From the NCBI RefSeq assembly GCF_900292075.1, contig NZ_OLMV01000002.1, forward strand, positions 682,001 to 746,000: a DNA stretch of 64,000 bases, in the 5' to 3' direction. The stretch comes from Microbacterium timonense (GTDB lineage: Bacteria > Actinomycetota > Actinomycetes > Actinomycetales > Microbacteriaceae). The notes beneath the pieces are model-generated. The model ran no database searches. It saw only the letters and a program-made list of their open reading frames with translations, and was not told where the DNA came from. Position numbers and translations under genes: made by a program. Of the stretch, positions 1 to 7,706 are shown piece after piece; position 1 is the stretch's first letter; each line of letters opens with the position of its first letter.

Positions 1-2
1 TC

Positions 3-311
3 GAGACACCGCCGCCGGTCATGTGGTCGCCGGTCACCCTCAGCGCACGCCTCGCCGCCGAGCGGGCCCTCCGCGCCCTACCGCGCCGCCCGGGAGGCAT
101 CGCCGCCGCGGCACGCGTAGCGCTCAGCGACGTCATCGCGCGGGTCGAGCGCCGTCAGCTCACACAGCGCGCGGCGACCGCGCAGCTGCGCGACATCACG
201 GCCCGACTGCATCAGCACCGGCTCGTCGAACAGTCGCGCCGACGCCCGCGGGAGTGGCAGCTGCTGCGCGGCGCGACGCTGGACGCACACCGCCGCCTTC
301 GCCACGCCTGA
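3..311 (+). CDS. C-terminal end of a protein cut by the window edge
   Basis: The frame is open from the first bases and ends in TGA; the codons have strongly G/C third positions, so it reads as coding. The visible part (about 100 residues) is rich in Arg and Ala and probably helical, with no motif I recognise. The ATG at 21 may be internal rather than the true start, because the frame continues upstream to the edge. It converges on the thiolase gene that ends at 339. Function unknown. Confidence 0.5.
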   Translation, partial: ETPPPVMWSPVTLSARLAAERALRALPRRPGGIAAAARVALSDVIARVERRQLTQRAATAQLRDITARLHQHRLVEQSRRRPREWQLLRGATLDAHRRLRHA

Positions 312-338
312 GACACCCGCTCTCGCCGCGAGCGCAGA

Positions 339-1514
339 TCAGAGGCGCTCGATGATCGTCGCGTTCGCCATGCCGCCGCCCTCGCACATCGTCTGCAGGC
401 CGAAGCGTCCGCCCGTCGCCTCGAGATGGGCGACCAGAGTGCCGAGCAGCCGCGTGCCGGAGGCACCGACGGCATGACCGAGCGCGATCGCGCCGCCCCA
501 CGGGTTGAGCCTTTCGGGGTCCGCGTCGAGCTCGCGCATCCACGCCAACGGCACGGAGGCGAACGCCTCGTTCACCTCGTACGCATCGAGGTCGTCCATC
601 GACAGTCCGCTGCGCTCGAGGATGCGCCGGGTGGCCGGGATCGGCCCCGTCAGCATCATCATCGGGTCGTCGCCGACGACCGTGAAGGAGTGGAACCGCG
701 CCCGGGGCGTGAGACCCAGCTGCACCGCCTTCTCCTCGCTCATGATGAGGGCGGCGGATGCCGCGTCGGTGAGCGGCGACGAATTGCCGGCGGTGATGCG
801 CCAGTCGAGGTGGGGGAACCGCTCCGCCAGCGCCTCGGTGCGAAACGCCGGCTGCAGGCCCGCAAGCCCCTCCACCGTCGTCCCGGGACGCACGGTCTCG
901 TCGAACGCGACCGCTTCGCCGCCGGCCAGGACCGGCAGCACCTGAGAGTCGAACGCGCCGCGATTCCAGGCGTCCGCCGCCCGCCGGTGCGAGTCGGCGG
1001 AGTACGCGTCCAGCTCCTCCCGGCTGAGGCCCCACTTCTGAGCGATGAGCTCGGCGGACACCCCCTGGTTGACGAGCCCCTTCGGATACCGGCGGGCTAC
1101 GCCGTCCGCGATGCTGCCGCCGTGAGCCGACGAGCCGAGCGGCACCCGGCTCATCGACTCGACTCCCGCGGCGATCACGATGTCGTATGCCCCGGCGATC
1201 ACGCCCTGCGCGGCGAAGTGCGCGGCCTGCTGACTGGAGCCGCACTGGCGGTCGATGGTCACCGCGGGCACCGTCTCGTCGAAGCCCGCGGCGAGCACGG
1301 CCTGCCGGGCCACATTCAGCGATTGGTCGGCGACCTGCGACACGCAGCCCATGAGCACGTCGTCGATCTGACGCGACTCGAGGCCGTTGCGCTCGAGCAG
1401 CCCTGTCAGCACGCCCGCGGCGAGATCCCCCGGGTGCACGCCGCTGAGCGCTCCCCCGGGCTTGCCGCGCCCGGACGGCGTGCGGACGACGTCGACGATG
1501 ACCGCCTGTGCCAT
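339..1514 (-). CDS. acetyl-CoA acetyltransferase (thiolase family)
   Basis: Thiolase of 391 aa, the usual family length. It should catalyse thiolytic cleavage or condensation of acyl-CoA in the cytosol. The nucleophilic Cys91 lies in DRQCGSSQQA, the NEAF motif with its neighbourhood is present, GGAIALGHAVGASGTR carries the catalytic His, and the C-terminal CEGGGMANA holds the second catalytic Cys. The CGSSQQA form resembles thiolases of beta-oxidation or steroid breakdown. The start has a good ribosome binding site (AGGAGG). It is the last gene of the minus-strand run that begins with the methylcitrate genes, 61 bp after the thioesterase, so it may be co-expressed with propionyl-CoA metabolism. 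Exact substrate is not decidable from sequence. Confidence 0.93.
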   Translation of the reverse strand: MAQAVIVDVVRTPSGRGKPGGALSGVHPGDLAAGVLTGLLERNGLESRQIDDVLMGCVSQVADQSLNVARQAVLAAGFDETVPAVTIDRQCGSSQQAAHFAAQGVIAGAYDIVIAAGVESMSRVPLGSSAHGGSIADGVARRYPKGLVNQGVSAELIAQKWGLSREELDAYSADSHRRAADAWNRGAFDSQVLPVLAGGEAVAFDETVRPGTTVEGLAGLQPAFRTEALAERFPHLDWRITAGNSSPLTDAASAALIMSEEKAVQLGLTPRARFHSFTVVGDDPMMMLTGPIPATRRILERSGLSMDDLDAYEVNEAFASVPLAWMRELDADPERLNPWGGAIALGHAVGASGTRLLGTLVAHLEATGGRFGLQTMCEGGGMANATIIERL

Positions 1515-1575
1515 GAGAGACCTCCTGCTGAGAATCTAAGACGATGCCGGGATGCCGCGGGCCGCGGCGGCGCGA

Positions 1576-2028
1576 TCAGCCCCGGGCGTCCGGCGCCGCG
1601 TAGGTGGAGCGCTGTTCGATGACAGCCAGCGTGCAACGCGAGATGCACACCAGGCGCCCCGCGTCGTCCACGATGCGGATCTCCCACACGTGGGCACGGC
1701 GTCCGATGTTCGTCGGGGTGGCTGTCGCCGTGACCCACCCCGACGAGACCGGGCGGATGTGATTCGCGTTGATCTCCTGCCCGACGACGTGGAACCGCTC
1801 GCGGTCCACCGCGAGATAGCCGGCCCACGAGGCGAGCGTCTCGGCGAGCGCCACGGAGGCGCCGCCGTGGAGCACGCCCGCCGGCTGCACGGTGCGATGG
1901 TCCACCGGCATGCGTCCCACCAGGGCGTCGTCGCGGATCTCGACGATCTCGATTCCGAGGTTCTCGATGAGCGTCCCCGGAGCCATGGCGCTGAGATCGA
2001 CGCCCTCGAGGTCGTGCCAGAGGCTCAT
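1576..2028 (-). CDS. hotdog-fold thioesterase (PaaI/4HBT type)
   Basis: A 150-aa protein with the hotdog thioesterase signature VLHGGASVALAET (about residues 50-62), preceded by PVDHRTVQPAG, as in the PaaI/YbgC-type acyl-CoA thioesterases that hydrolyse acyl- or aryl-CoA. I chose the ATG at 2028 (MSLWHDLEG) because GGTGAGG sits just upstream and the gene then begins 4 bp after the prpC stop; the longer frame to 2091 would run into prpC. Its position between prpC and a thiolase suggests CoA recycling around propionyl-CoA or methylcitrate metabolism, which is inference. Confidence 0.85.
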   Translation of the reverse strand: MSLWHDLEGVDLSAMAPGTLIENLGIEIVEIRDDALVGRMPVDHRTVQPAGVLHGGASVALAETLASWAGYLAVDRERFHVVGQEINANHIRPVSSGWVTATATPTNIGRRAHVWEIRIVDDAGRLVCISRCTLAVIEQRSTYAAPDARG

Positions 2029-2032
2029 GACC

Positions 2033-3223
2033 TCACCCCTCGGACTCCTCGGCGCGCTCGGTCGCAGCCACGGTGGCGGCATCCGCGACATACCCCTCGA
2101 TGTGGCGCTCGGCCGGGCCGTTGTACTCGGACAGCGGGCGGATGAGCGCGTTCGAGGAGAGCTGCTCCATGATGTGGGCGGTCCAGCCGGTGACCCGCGC
2201 CGCGACGAACAGCGGCGTGAAGGTGAGCGTGTCGAAGCCCATCAGGTTGTACGCCGGACCCGACGGGTAGTCGAGGTTCGGGTAGATGCCCTTGCGGGCG
2301 ACGAACTCGGACTCCAGCGTGTCGTACAGCGCGGCGACATCGGGCCGGTCGTAGTGCTCGACGAGGGTGTCGAGCGCCGCCTTCATGGTCGGCACGCGCG
2401 AGTCACCGCGCTTGTAGACCCGGTGGCCGAAGCCCATGATCTTGCGCTTCTGGGAGAGCGCCTCATCAAGCCACGGACCGACGTTCTCCGCAGAGCCGAT
2501 CTCGTCGAAGATGTGCAGCACCGCCTCGTTCGCACCGCCGTGCAGCGGACCCTTGAGCGCGCCGATCGCACCCACGACGGCGGAGTACAGGTCGCTCAGG
2601 GTCGAGGCGATGACCCGGCCCGTGAACGTCGAGGCGTTGAATGAGTGCTCGGCGTACAGGATCATCGAGCGGTTGAAGGCGTCGACCACGATGTCGTCGG
2701 CCTCTTCGCCGAAGGTCATCCACAGGAAGTTCGCCGCGTAGCCGAGGTCGTCGCGCGGCGCGACCGGCTGCTGCCCCCGTCGTCGGCGCTGGCCGTACGC
2801 CACGATGGCGGGAAGCACCGCGAACAGCCGGATGCTGCGGGCAAGGTTCTCCTCCGCGTTGCCGCTCACGTCGAGCACCGAGCCGGTGCCGGCGAGGTCG
2901 CGGGCACCGATGAGGCTGACCGCGGTGCGCACCTCGTCCATCGGGTGAGCATCCAGCGGCACGAGGTCGATCGCCGCCCGCACGTCGGCCGGGAGCGGCC
3001 GATACGAGCGCTCTGTCGCCTCCAGCTGTGCGAGCTGCACCTCGGACGGCAGCTCGCCGTGCCACAGCAGATAGGCGACCGCCTCGAACGGCTGTGTGGC
3101 CGCCAGCTCCTGCACCGGATACCCGCGGTAGAGCAGCGAGTTCGTCTCGGGGTTGACCTTCGAGATCGCCGTGTAGTCCACGACGACGCCGGCGAGCCCC
3201 TTCTTGATGTCGGGTTCGGTCAC
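2033..3223 (-). CDS. prpC: 2-methylcitrate synthase
   Basis: Citrate synthase family protein of 396 aa that joins propionyl-CoA and oxaloacetate to 2-methylcitrate, the first step of the methylcitrate cycle. Citrate-synthase landmarks are present: HGGANEAVLHIFDEIG, GFGHRVYKRGDSR with the catalytic His, and a C-terminal GFDTLTFTPLFVAAR region. Assignment to PrpC rather than housekeeping GltA rests on short length, the N-terminal KKGLAGVVVDYTAIS and prpB/prpD next door. Start is GTG at 3223 with AAGGAG 8 nt upstream; the frame is open further upstream but that part is a repeat and lies over the prpB end. Confidence 0.95.
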   Translation of the reverse strand: MTEPDIKKGLAGVVVDYTAISKVNPETNSLLYRGYPVQELAATQPFEAVAYLLWHGELPSEVQLAQLEATERSYRPLPADVRAAIDLVPLDAHPMDEVRTAVSLIGARDLAGTGSVLDVSGNAEENLARSIRLFAVLPAIVAYGQRRRRGQQPVAPRDDLGYAANFLWMTFGEEADDIVVDAFNRSMILYAEHSFNASTFTGRVIASTLSDLYSAVVGAIGALKGPLHGGANEAVLHIFDEIGSAENVGPWLDEALSQKRKIMGFGHRVYKRGDSRVPTMKAALDTLVEHYDRPDVAALYDTLESEFVARKGIYPNLDYPSGPAYNLMGFDTLTFTPLFVAARVTGWTAHIMEQLSSNALIRPLSEYNGPAERHIEGYVADAATVAATERAEESEG

Positions 3224-3242
3224 AGCCTTGCTCCTTTGCTGG

Positions 3243-3322
3243 CCGGTCGTTGAGCGAGGAGCGAAGCGACGAGACGAAACGGGTTGCGACGTTTCGCCTC
3301 GCTTCGCTCGCTCAACGACCGG
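3243..3322. repeat. REP-like inverted repeat between prpB and prpC
   Basis: Two arms, 3243-3281 and 3290-3322, are near-perfect reverse complements around the core GTCGTTGAGCGAG...GACGAAACG, with an 8-nt loop. The left arm has a few extra bases. The same core recurs at 4245-4377. The right arm overlaps the last codons and stop of prpB. Such elements can act as terminators or mRNA-stability hairpins within operons; which applies here is not shown. Confidence 0.85.
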
Positions 3323-4220
3323 AGGTGTCGATCTGGAAGTTGAAGACGCTGGTGTCGAAGTGGTTGTACTGCTCGTAGTCGATGAGGTCGTAGAGGTCCG
3401 CACGGTGCTGCATCTCATCCAGCTTCGTGGTGAGGTGCCCGTCTTCGATGAGCGTATCGAGTGCGCGGGATGCCGCGCCCATCGCGATGCGCAGCAGCGA
3501 CACCGGCCAGATCACGATGTTCACGCCGACGTCCCGCAGCTGGTCGACCGAGAACAGGTCGGACTTGCCGAACTCCGTCATGTTGGCCAGGATCGGCACG
3601 TCCACGGCGGAGCGGACGGCGGCGAACTCCTCGAGCGTGCGCATCGCCTCGGGGAAGATCGCGTCGGCTCCGGCATCCACGAGCGCCTTGGCGCGGTCGA
3701 TCGCGGCATCCAGTCCCTCCACGGCGCGGATGTCGGTCCGCGCCATGATGAGGAAGTTCGAATCCCGGCGTGCATCGGCCGCCGCGCGGATGCGCTTGAT
3801 CGCGGTGTCCTCGTCCACGACGGCCTTGCCGTCGAGGTGACCGCAGCGCTTCGGGTTCACCTGGTCCTCGATGTGCGTGCCGGCAAGCCCGGCGTCCTCG
3901 AGCGTCTGGATGGTGCGGGCGACGTTCATCGGCTCCCCGAAGCCGGTGTCGGCGTCGATGATGGCCGGAAGATCGGTCATGCGGGCGATCTGCTGTCCGC
4001 GGCCGGCGACCTCGGTGAGCGTGGTCAGCCCGATGTCGGGCAGCCCGAGGTCGGCACTGAGCACTGCGCCCGAGATGTAGACGCCCTCGAAGCCCTTCCG
4101 CTCGATGAGCCGGGCAGACAGCGGGTTGAAGGCCCCGGGGAACCGCAGCAGCTCTCCGCTGGCAAGCCGTTCACGGAACAGCCGCCGCTTCTCGTGCGCC
4201 GGCACTGTCGAATAGAGCAT
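3312..4220 (-). CDS. prpB: methylisocitrate lyase
   Basis: PrpB of 302 aa, cleaving 2-methylisocitrate to pyruvate and succinate. The isocitrate-lyase superfamily signature is clear: NPKRCGH with catalytic Cys126, the DADTGFGEP metal region near residue 90 and ARTDIRAVEG further on. Start ATG has GAGGAA upstream. The last codons (Ser-Gly-Arg-stop) are supplied by a REP-like repeat arm. The gene sits between prpD and prpC on the same strand, separated from each by a repeat cluster. Confidence 0.96.
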   Translation of the reverse strand: MLYSTVPAHEKRRLFRERLASGELLRFPGAFNPLSARLIERKGFEGVYISGAVLSADLGLPDIGLTTLTEVAGRGQQIARMTDLPAIIDADTGFGEPMNVARTIQTLEDAGLAGTHIEDQVNPKRCGHLDGKAVVDEDTAIKRIRAAADARRDSNFLIMARTDIRAVEGLDAAIDRAKALVDAGADAIFPEAMRTLEEFAAVRSAVDVPILANMTEFGKSDLFSVDQLRDVGVNIVIWPVSLLRIAMGAASRALDTLIEDGHLTTKLDEMQHRADLYDLIDYEQYNHFDTSVFNFQIDTSGR

Positions 4221-4244
4221 CAGAGGTTCCTCGTGGGTTCGGGG

Positions 4245-4377
4245 CGTTTCGTCTCGCTCGTTCCTCGCTCGCTCAACGACGGGTCGTCAAGCGAGACGAA
4301 ACGCGGCCTCGCCACAGCCCCTTCGCCCAACGAGCGGGGGCTCCGGTCGTTGAGCGAGCGAAGCGAGACGAAACGCG
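4245..4377. repeat. REP-like repeat cluster between prpD and prpB
   Basis: Three copies of the core seen at 3243-3322: 4245-4281 (one orientation), a shortened 4282-4304 and 4345-4377 (the other). They can pair as long stem-loops. A small extra hairpin (AGCCCC...GGGGCT) lies between them at about 4315-4344. The cluster fills nearly the whole prpD-prpB gap and stops 3 bp before the prpD stop codon. Confidence 0.85.
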
Positions 4378-4380
4378 ACA

Positions 4381-5907
4381 TCAGAAGAGGCCCTTCGGGG
4401 CGGGCGCGCCGGCCAGGACGCCGAAGTCGGCGACGATCGACAGCTGCTGCACCTCTTCGGGGGAGAGCTCGGGCAGGCGCTGGGCGAGGTCCAGGAACCG
4501 CTCGATCTCCTCGGCCGCCAGCACGGGCTCCGCCAGCAGGCGGAACTTGCGCACGTAGTCCTCCCGCGCGAAGGGCCGGGCGCCGAGCGGGTGCGCGTCG
4601 GCGACGGCGATCTCGTCGACCAGGGTGTCGCCGTTCGTGAGACGGATCTCCACGCGGCCGCCGAAGGCCTTCTCGTTCGGGTCCTCCGAGTGGTACCGGC
4701 GGGTCCACTCGGCATCCTCTGCGGTGGTGATCTTGTGCCACAGCTCGACCGTGTCGGCGCGCCCGGCGCGCTCGGGCGTGTACGAGTCGACGTGGTGCCA
4801 GCCGCCGTCCTGCAGCGCGACCGCGAAGATGTACGGGATCGAGTGGTCCAGTGTCTCGCGCGATGCGGTCGGGTCGTACTTCTGCGGGTCGTTGGCCCCC
4901 GAGCCGATGACGTAGTGCGTGTGGTGCGAGGTGTGCAGCACGATCGACTCGACGTTCGCGGGATCCGCCACCTCAGGGTGCTCGGTGTGGAGCCTGCGAG
5001 CGAGATCGATCCAGGCCTGCGCCTGGTACTCGGCGGAGTGCTCCTTCGTGTACGAGTCGAGGATGCCGCGCTTGGACTCGCCCGCACCCGGCAGCGGCAC
5101 CGCGTACGCGGCATCCGGCCCGTCCAGCAGCCACGCGATCACGCCGTCCTCACCCTCGTAGATGGGGCTCGGCGAGGTCTCGCCGCGCATCGCGCGATCG
5201 ACCGCTTCGACCGCCATCTTGCCGGCGAAGGCCGGCGCGTGCGCCTTCCACGTCGAGATCTCGCCCTTGCGCGACTGCCGGGTCGCGGTCGTGGTGTGAA
5301 GGGCCTGGCCGACGGCCTGATAGATCGTCTCGACATCCAGGCCCAGGAGGGTCCCGATGCCCGCGGCCGCCGACGGGCCGAGGTGCGCGACGTGGTCGAT
5401 CTTGTGCTTGTGCAGGCTGATCGCCCGCACGAGGTCGATCTGGATCTCGTAGCCGGTCGCCAGTCCGCGCACCAGCGCGTGCCCGTCGGCCCCGACGTGC
5501 TGGGCGACCGCGACGATCGGCGGGATGTTGTCGCCGGGGTGCGAGTACTCGGCGGCGAGGAACGTGTCGTGGTAGTCGAGCTCGCGCACCGCGACGCCGT
5601 TCGCCCACGCCGCCCATTCCGGCGAGGTGCGGCGGTCCAGCGCGCAGCCGAACACCGTGGCGCCCGAGCCGCCGACCGAGACGGCGTGGTCGAGCGCCTG
5701 CTGGCGGGCCGCGCTCACGGGAGCGCGGGTGAGGGATGCCGCGGCCACGGCCGCGTTGTCGATCACGCGGTTGATGATCATGTCGACCACGTCCTGGTCG
5801 ACCTCCACCGGATCGGCGGCGACCTCTGCGATGTGCCACGCGAGCTGCCCCTCGCGTGCGAGGTTCTCCTCGCTGCGATGGACGCGGAGATGGTGGATGA
5901 CGGTCAT
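4381..5907 (-). CDS. prpD: 2-methylcitrate dehydratase
   Basis: MmgE/PrpD family, 508 aa, dehydrating 2-methylcitrate to cis-aconitate-type intermediates in the methylcitrate cycle. Family landmarks: [22 protein letters not shown] near residue 110 (read in parts, with the conserved DYHD and HPGDN), [14 protein letters not shown], and [12 protein letters not shown] in the C-terminal part. Start ATG overlaps the regulator stop in ATGA, so the two are translationally coupled. Downstream prpB and prpC complete the pathway. Confidence 0.96.
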   Translation of the reverse strand: MTVIHHLRVHRSEENLAREGQLAWHIAEVAADPVEVDQDVVDMIINRVIDNAAVAAASLTRAPVSAARQQALDHAVSVGGSGATVFGCALDRRTSPEWAAWANGVAVRELDYHDTFLAAEYSHPGDNIPPIVAVAQHVGADGHALVRGLATGYEIQIDLVRAISLHKHKIDHVAHLGPSAAAGIGTLLGLDVETIYQAVGQALHTTTATRQSRKGEISTWKAHAPAFAGKMAVEAVDRAMRGETSPSPIYEGEDGVIAWLLDGPDAAYAVPLPGAGESKRGILDSYTKEHSAEYQAQAWIDLARRLHTEHPEVADPANVESIVLHTSHHTHYVIGSGANDPQKYDPTASRETLDHSIPYIFAVALQDGGWHHVDSYTPERAGRADTVELWHKITTAEDAEWTRRYHSEDPNEKAFGGRVEIRLTNGDTLVDEIAVADAHPLGARPFAREDYVRKFRLLAEPVLAAEEIERFLDLAQRLPELSPEEVQQLSIVADFGVLAGAPAPKGLF

Positions 5908-6548
5908 GCGGGGCCTTTCAGTGTCGCGAGCGAATCGAGAATGCTCTGCAGCGCGTTGTGGAGATGGACGTGCGTGGCGTGCGCGGCGAGGTCCGCATCC
6001 TGCCCGGCGATCGCCGATGCGATGAGCCGGTGCTCGGCGACGGACGCGGCGAGCCGGTCGGGGTTGTCGCGGGCCAGGCGCCGCACCCGCACGAGATGGG
6101 TGCGCACGCTGCGCAGCGCCGCGATCAGGTAGTCGTTGTCGACGGCGGCGTCGAGAGCCAGGTCGAACTGGGCGATCAGCGCGTAGTAGGCGTCGAGCCC
6201 ATCGGGGGCACGCAGGTCGACGCGCGCGAACGCGCGGGCGAGCTCGGCGAACGTGACCGCTTCACCCCGCTGTGCCGCAAGGCGGGCGGCGGACTCCTCG
6301 AGTGCGCGGCGCAGCTCGAAGATCTCGCGGATGTCGTCCGCATCGATCGCGGTCACGACCGTGACGCGCGGGGACTGCTGGGCCACCAGTCCATCGGCGG
6401 CCAAGCGTCCCAGCGCCTCGCGCAATGGTGTCCGGCTCACGCCGAGCCGTGCCGCCTGCTCGACCTCGCCCAGCACGGCGCCGGGCGGGAGGGCGCCCGA
6501 CTGGATCTCGTCGAGGAGGGTCGCGTAAGCCCGATCACTGGCTCGCAT
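5904..6548 (-). CDS. GntR-family regulator with FCD domain, probable prp regulator
   Basis: Transcription regulator of 214 aa: an N-terminal winged helix ([15 protein letters not shown] at about residues 35-49) and an all-helical C-terminal FCD ligand domain with [13 protein letters not shown] and an HRLIASAI segment typical of the metal/ligand site. I start it at ATG 6548 because GAGGAGG lies 7 nt upstream; longer frames cross the promoter. It is the first gene of the prp operon and overlaps prpD by 4 bp. Two TATACA-type sites upstream suggest autoregulation. The usual Sigma-54 type PrpR of enterics is absent; a GntR regulator takes its place. The ligand is not visible. Confidence 0.9.
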   Translation of the reverse strand: MRASDRAYATLLDEIQSGALPPGAVLGEVEQAARLGVSRTPLREALGRLAADGLVAQQSPRVTVVTAIDADDIREIFELRRALEESAARLAAQRGEAVTFAELARAFARVDLRAPDGLDAYYALIAQFDLALDAAVDNDYLIAALRSVRTHLVRVRRLARDNPDRLAASVAEHRLIASAIAGQDADLAAHATHVHLHNALQSILDSLATLKGPA

Positions 6549-6580
6549 CGCAGCACCTCCTCGTTCGACACCCCGGCCAG

Positions 6581-6641
6581 TGTATACATTAGTGCGGTAT
6601 CGCGCCACTCCTCGCCACCTGAGGGCGAGTTAGGTATACAT
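6581..6641 (-). promoter_or_regulatory. Two TGTATAC-type operator sites upstream of the prp operon
   Basis: A perfect 8-bp palindrome TGTATACA lies at 6581-6588, overlapping a plausible minus-strand -10 box, and a second GGTATACAT site lies at 6633-6641. Both are AT-rich islands in GC-rich DNA between the divergent regulator/prp operon and the ABC operon. GntR/FCD proteins bind short palindromes of this kind, so autoregulation by the adjacent regulator is the natural inference. Confidence 0.55.
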
Positions 6642-6710
6642 CTGGCGTCGAACGACGGGGTTGCACTCACACCACGCACGTCGGCGACCGTGAGGAAAAC
6701 GTGAGGAGTA

Positions 6711-6746
6711 TTCACGAATTTGTGAAATCGGCGTAGCGTCACGACC
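6711..6746 (+). promoter_or_regulatory. Leaderless promoter with palindromic operator for the ABC exporter operon
   Basis: TTCACG (6711-6716) as -35, 17 nt, then TAGCGT (6734-6739) as -10, and the ATG at 6747 only 7 nt later, so transcript and ORF should begin together. The -35 lies in the palindrome TTCAC-N6-GTGAA (6711-6726), a likely operator for the GbsR/MarR-like protein encoded at 9327. Binding there would block RNA polymerase. Confidence 0.6.
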
Positions 6747-7706
6747 ATGTCCAGCGTCATCCACACCAGCCGGCTCACGAAACACTACGGCCGTGTCCAC
6801 GCCCTCGACGGCCTCGACCTCACGGTCGACGAAGGTCAGATCCATGGGTTCCTGGGGCCCAACGGGGCCGGCAAGTCCACCACCATCCGCATCCTGCTGG
6901 GCCTTGCCCGCAAGACGGCGGGCGAGGCATCCGTCTTCGGCCGGGAGCCGTGGGGCGACGCGGTCGCCCTCCACCGGCGGATCGCGTACGTCCCGGGCGA
7001 TGTCAGCGTGTGGCCCAACCTCTCCGGCGGCGAGGCCATCGACCTCATGGCCCGCCTGCGCGGGGTGTCGCGCCACGACCCCACCTACCTCGAGGAGAAG
7101 GCCCGGCTGGCAGAAGCCTTCCAGTTCGACCCGCGAAAGAAGGGCCGCGCCTACTCCAAGGGCAACCGGCAGAAGGTCGCACTCATCGCCGCGTTCGCGG
7201 TGCCGGCCGAGCTGTACATCCTCGACGAGCCGACGAGCGGTCTGGACCCGTTGATGGAGGTCATGTTCCGCCGCGAGATCGCCCGCGTCCGTGCCGCGGG
7301 CGCCACCGTGCTGCTGTCCAGCCACATCCTCTCCGAGGTCGAGCAGCTGTGCGACCGGGTCTCGATCATCAGGGCGGGCCGCATCGTCGAAACCGGTACC
7401 CTCGCCGAGCTGCGCCACCTGACGCGGACGGAGGTCTCGTTCGAGGGGACGGATGCCGCAGCAGCCGCCGCGATCGCCGGTGCTCACGACGTCGTGGTCG
7501 AGGAGGGGCGCGTGAGGTTCACGGTCGACAGCGATGCCGTCCCCGGCATCCTCCCCACCCTCGCCGCGCGCAACGCCGCCGGCCTGCGCATCGCGCCGCC
7601 GTCGCTCGAGGAGCTGTTCCTGCGCCACTACGGAGATGAGCTGGGTTCCGCCGCGTCCCCCGGCGAGCAGCTCAGCTCACTGGAGTCCACGGGAGCGGTG
7701 CGATGA
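6747..7706 (+). CDS. ABC transporter ATP-binding protein (drug exporter type)
   Basis: ATPase of 319 aa. Walker A GPNGAGKST near residue 38, a degenerate signature YSKGNRQKV, Walker B LYILDEPTSGLDP and a switch His in LSSHILSEV are seen; a C-terminal extension of about 90 aa follows, as in the CcmA/DrrA-type exporters. It energises the permease at 7703, with which it overlaps by 4 bp (GATGA). The pair matches the actinobacterial exporter class annotated for polyketide antibiotics such as tetronasin. The true substrate is unknown. Expression is probably controlled by the downstream regulator. Confidence 0.9.
   Translation: MSSVIHTSRLTKHYGRVHALDGLDLTVDEGQIHGFLGPNGAGKSTTIRILLGLARKTAGEASVFGREPWGDAVALHRRIAYVPGDVSVWPNLSGGEAIDLMARLRGVSRHDPTYLEEKARLAEAFQFDPRKKGRAYSKGNRQKVALIAAFAVPAELYILDEPTSGLDPLMEVMFRREIARVRAAGATVLLSSHILSEVEQLCDRVSIIRAGRIVETGTLAELRHLTRTEVSFEGTDAAAAAAIAGAHDVVVEEGRVRFTVDSDAVPGILPTLAARNAAGLRIAPPSLEELFLRHYGDELGSAASPGEQLSSLESTGAVR

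Noticed and set aside
3224..3418. N-terminal extension of prpC upstream of GTG 3223
   Set aside because: The segment lies over the end of prpB and the palindromic repeat; its Ser/Thr-rich translation is a shadow, and a good ribosome site precedes the GTG.
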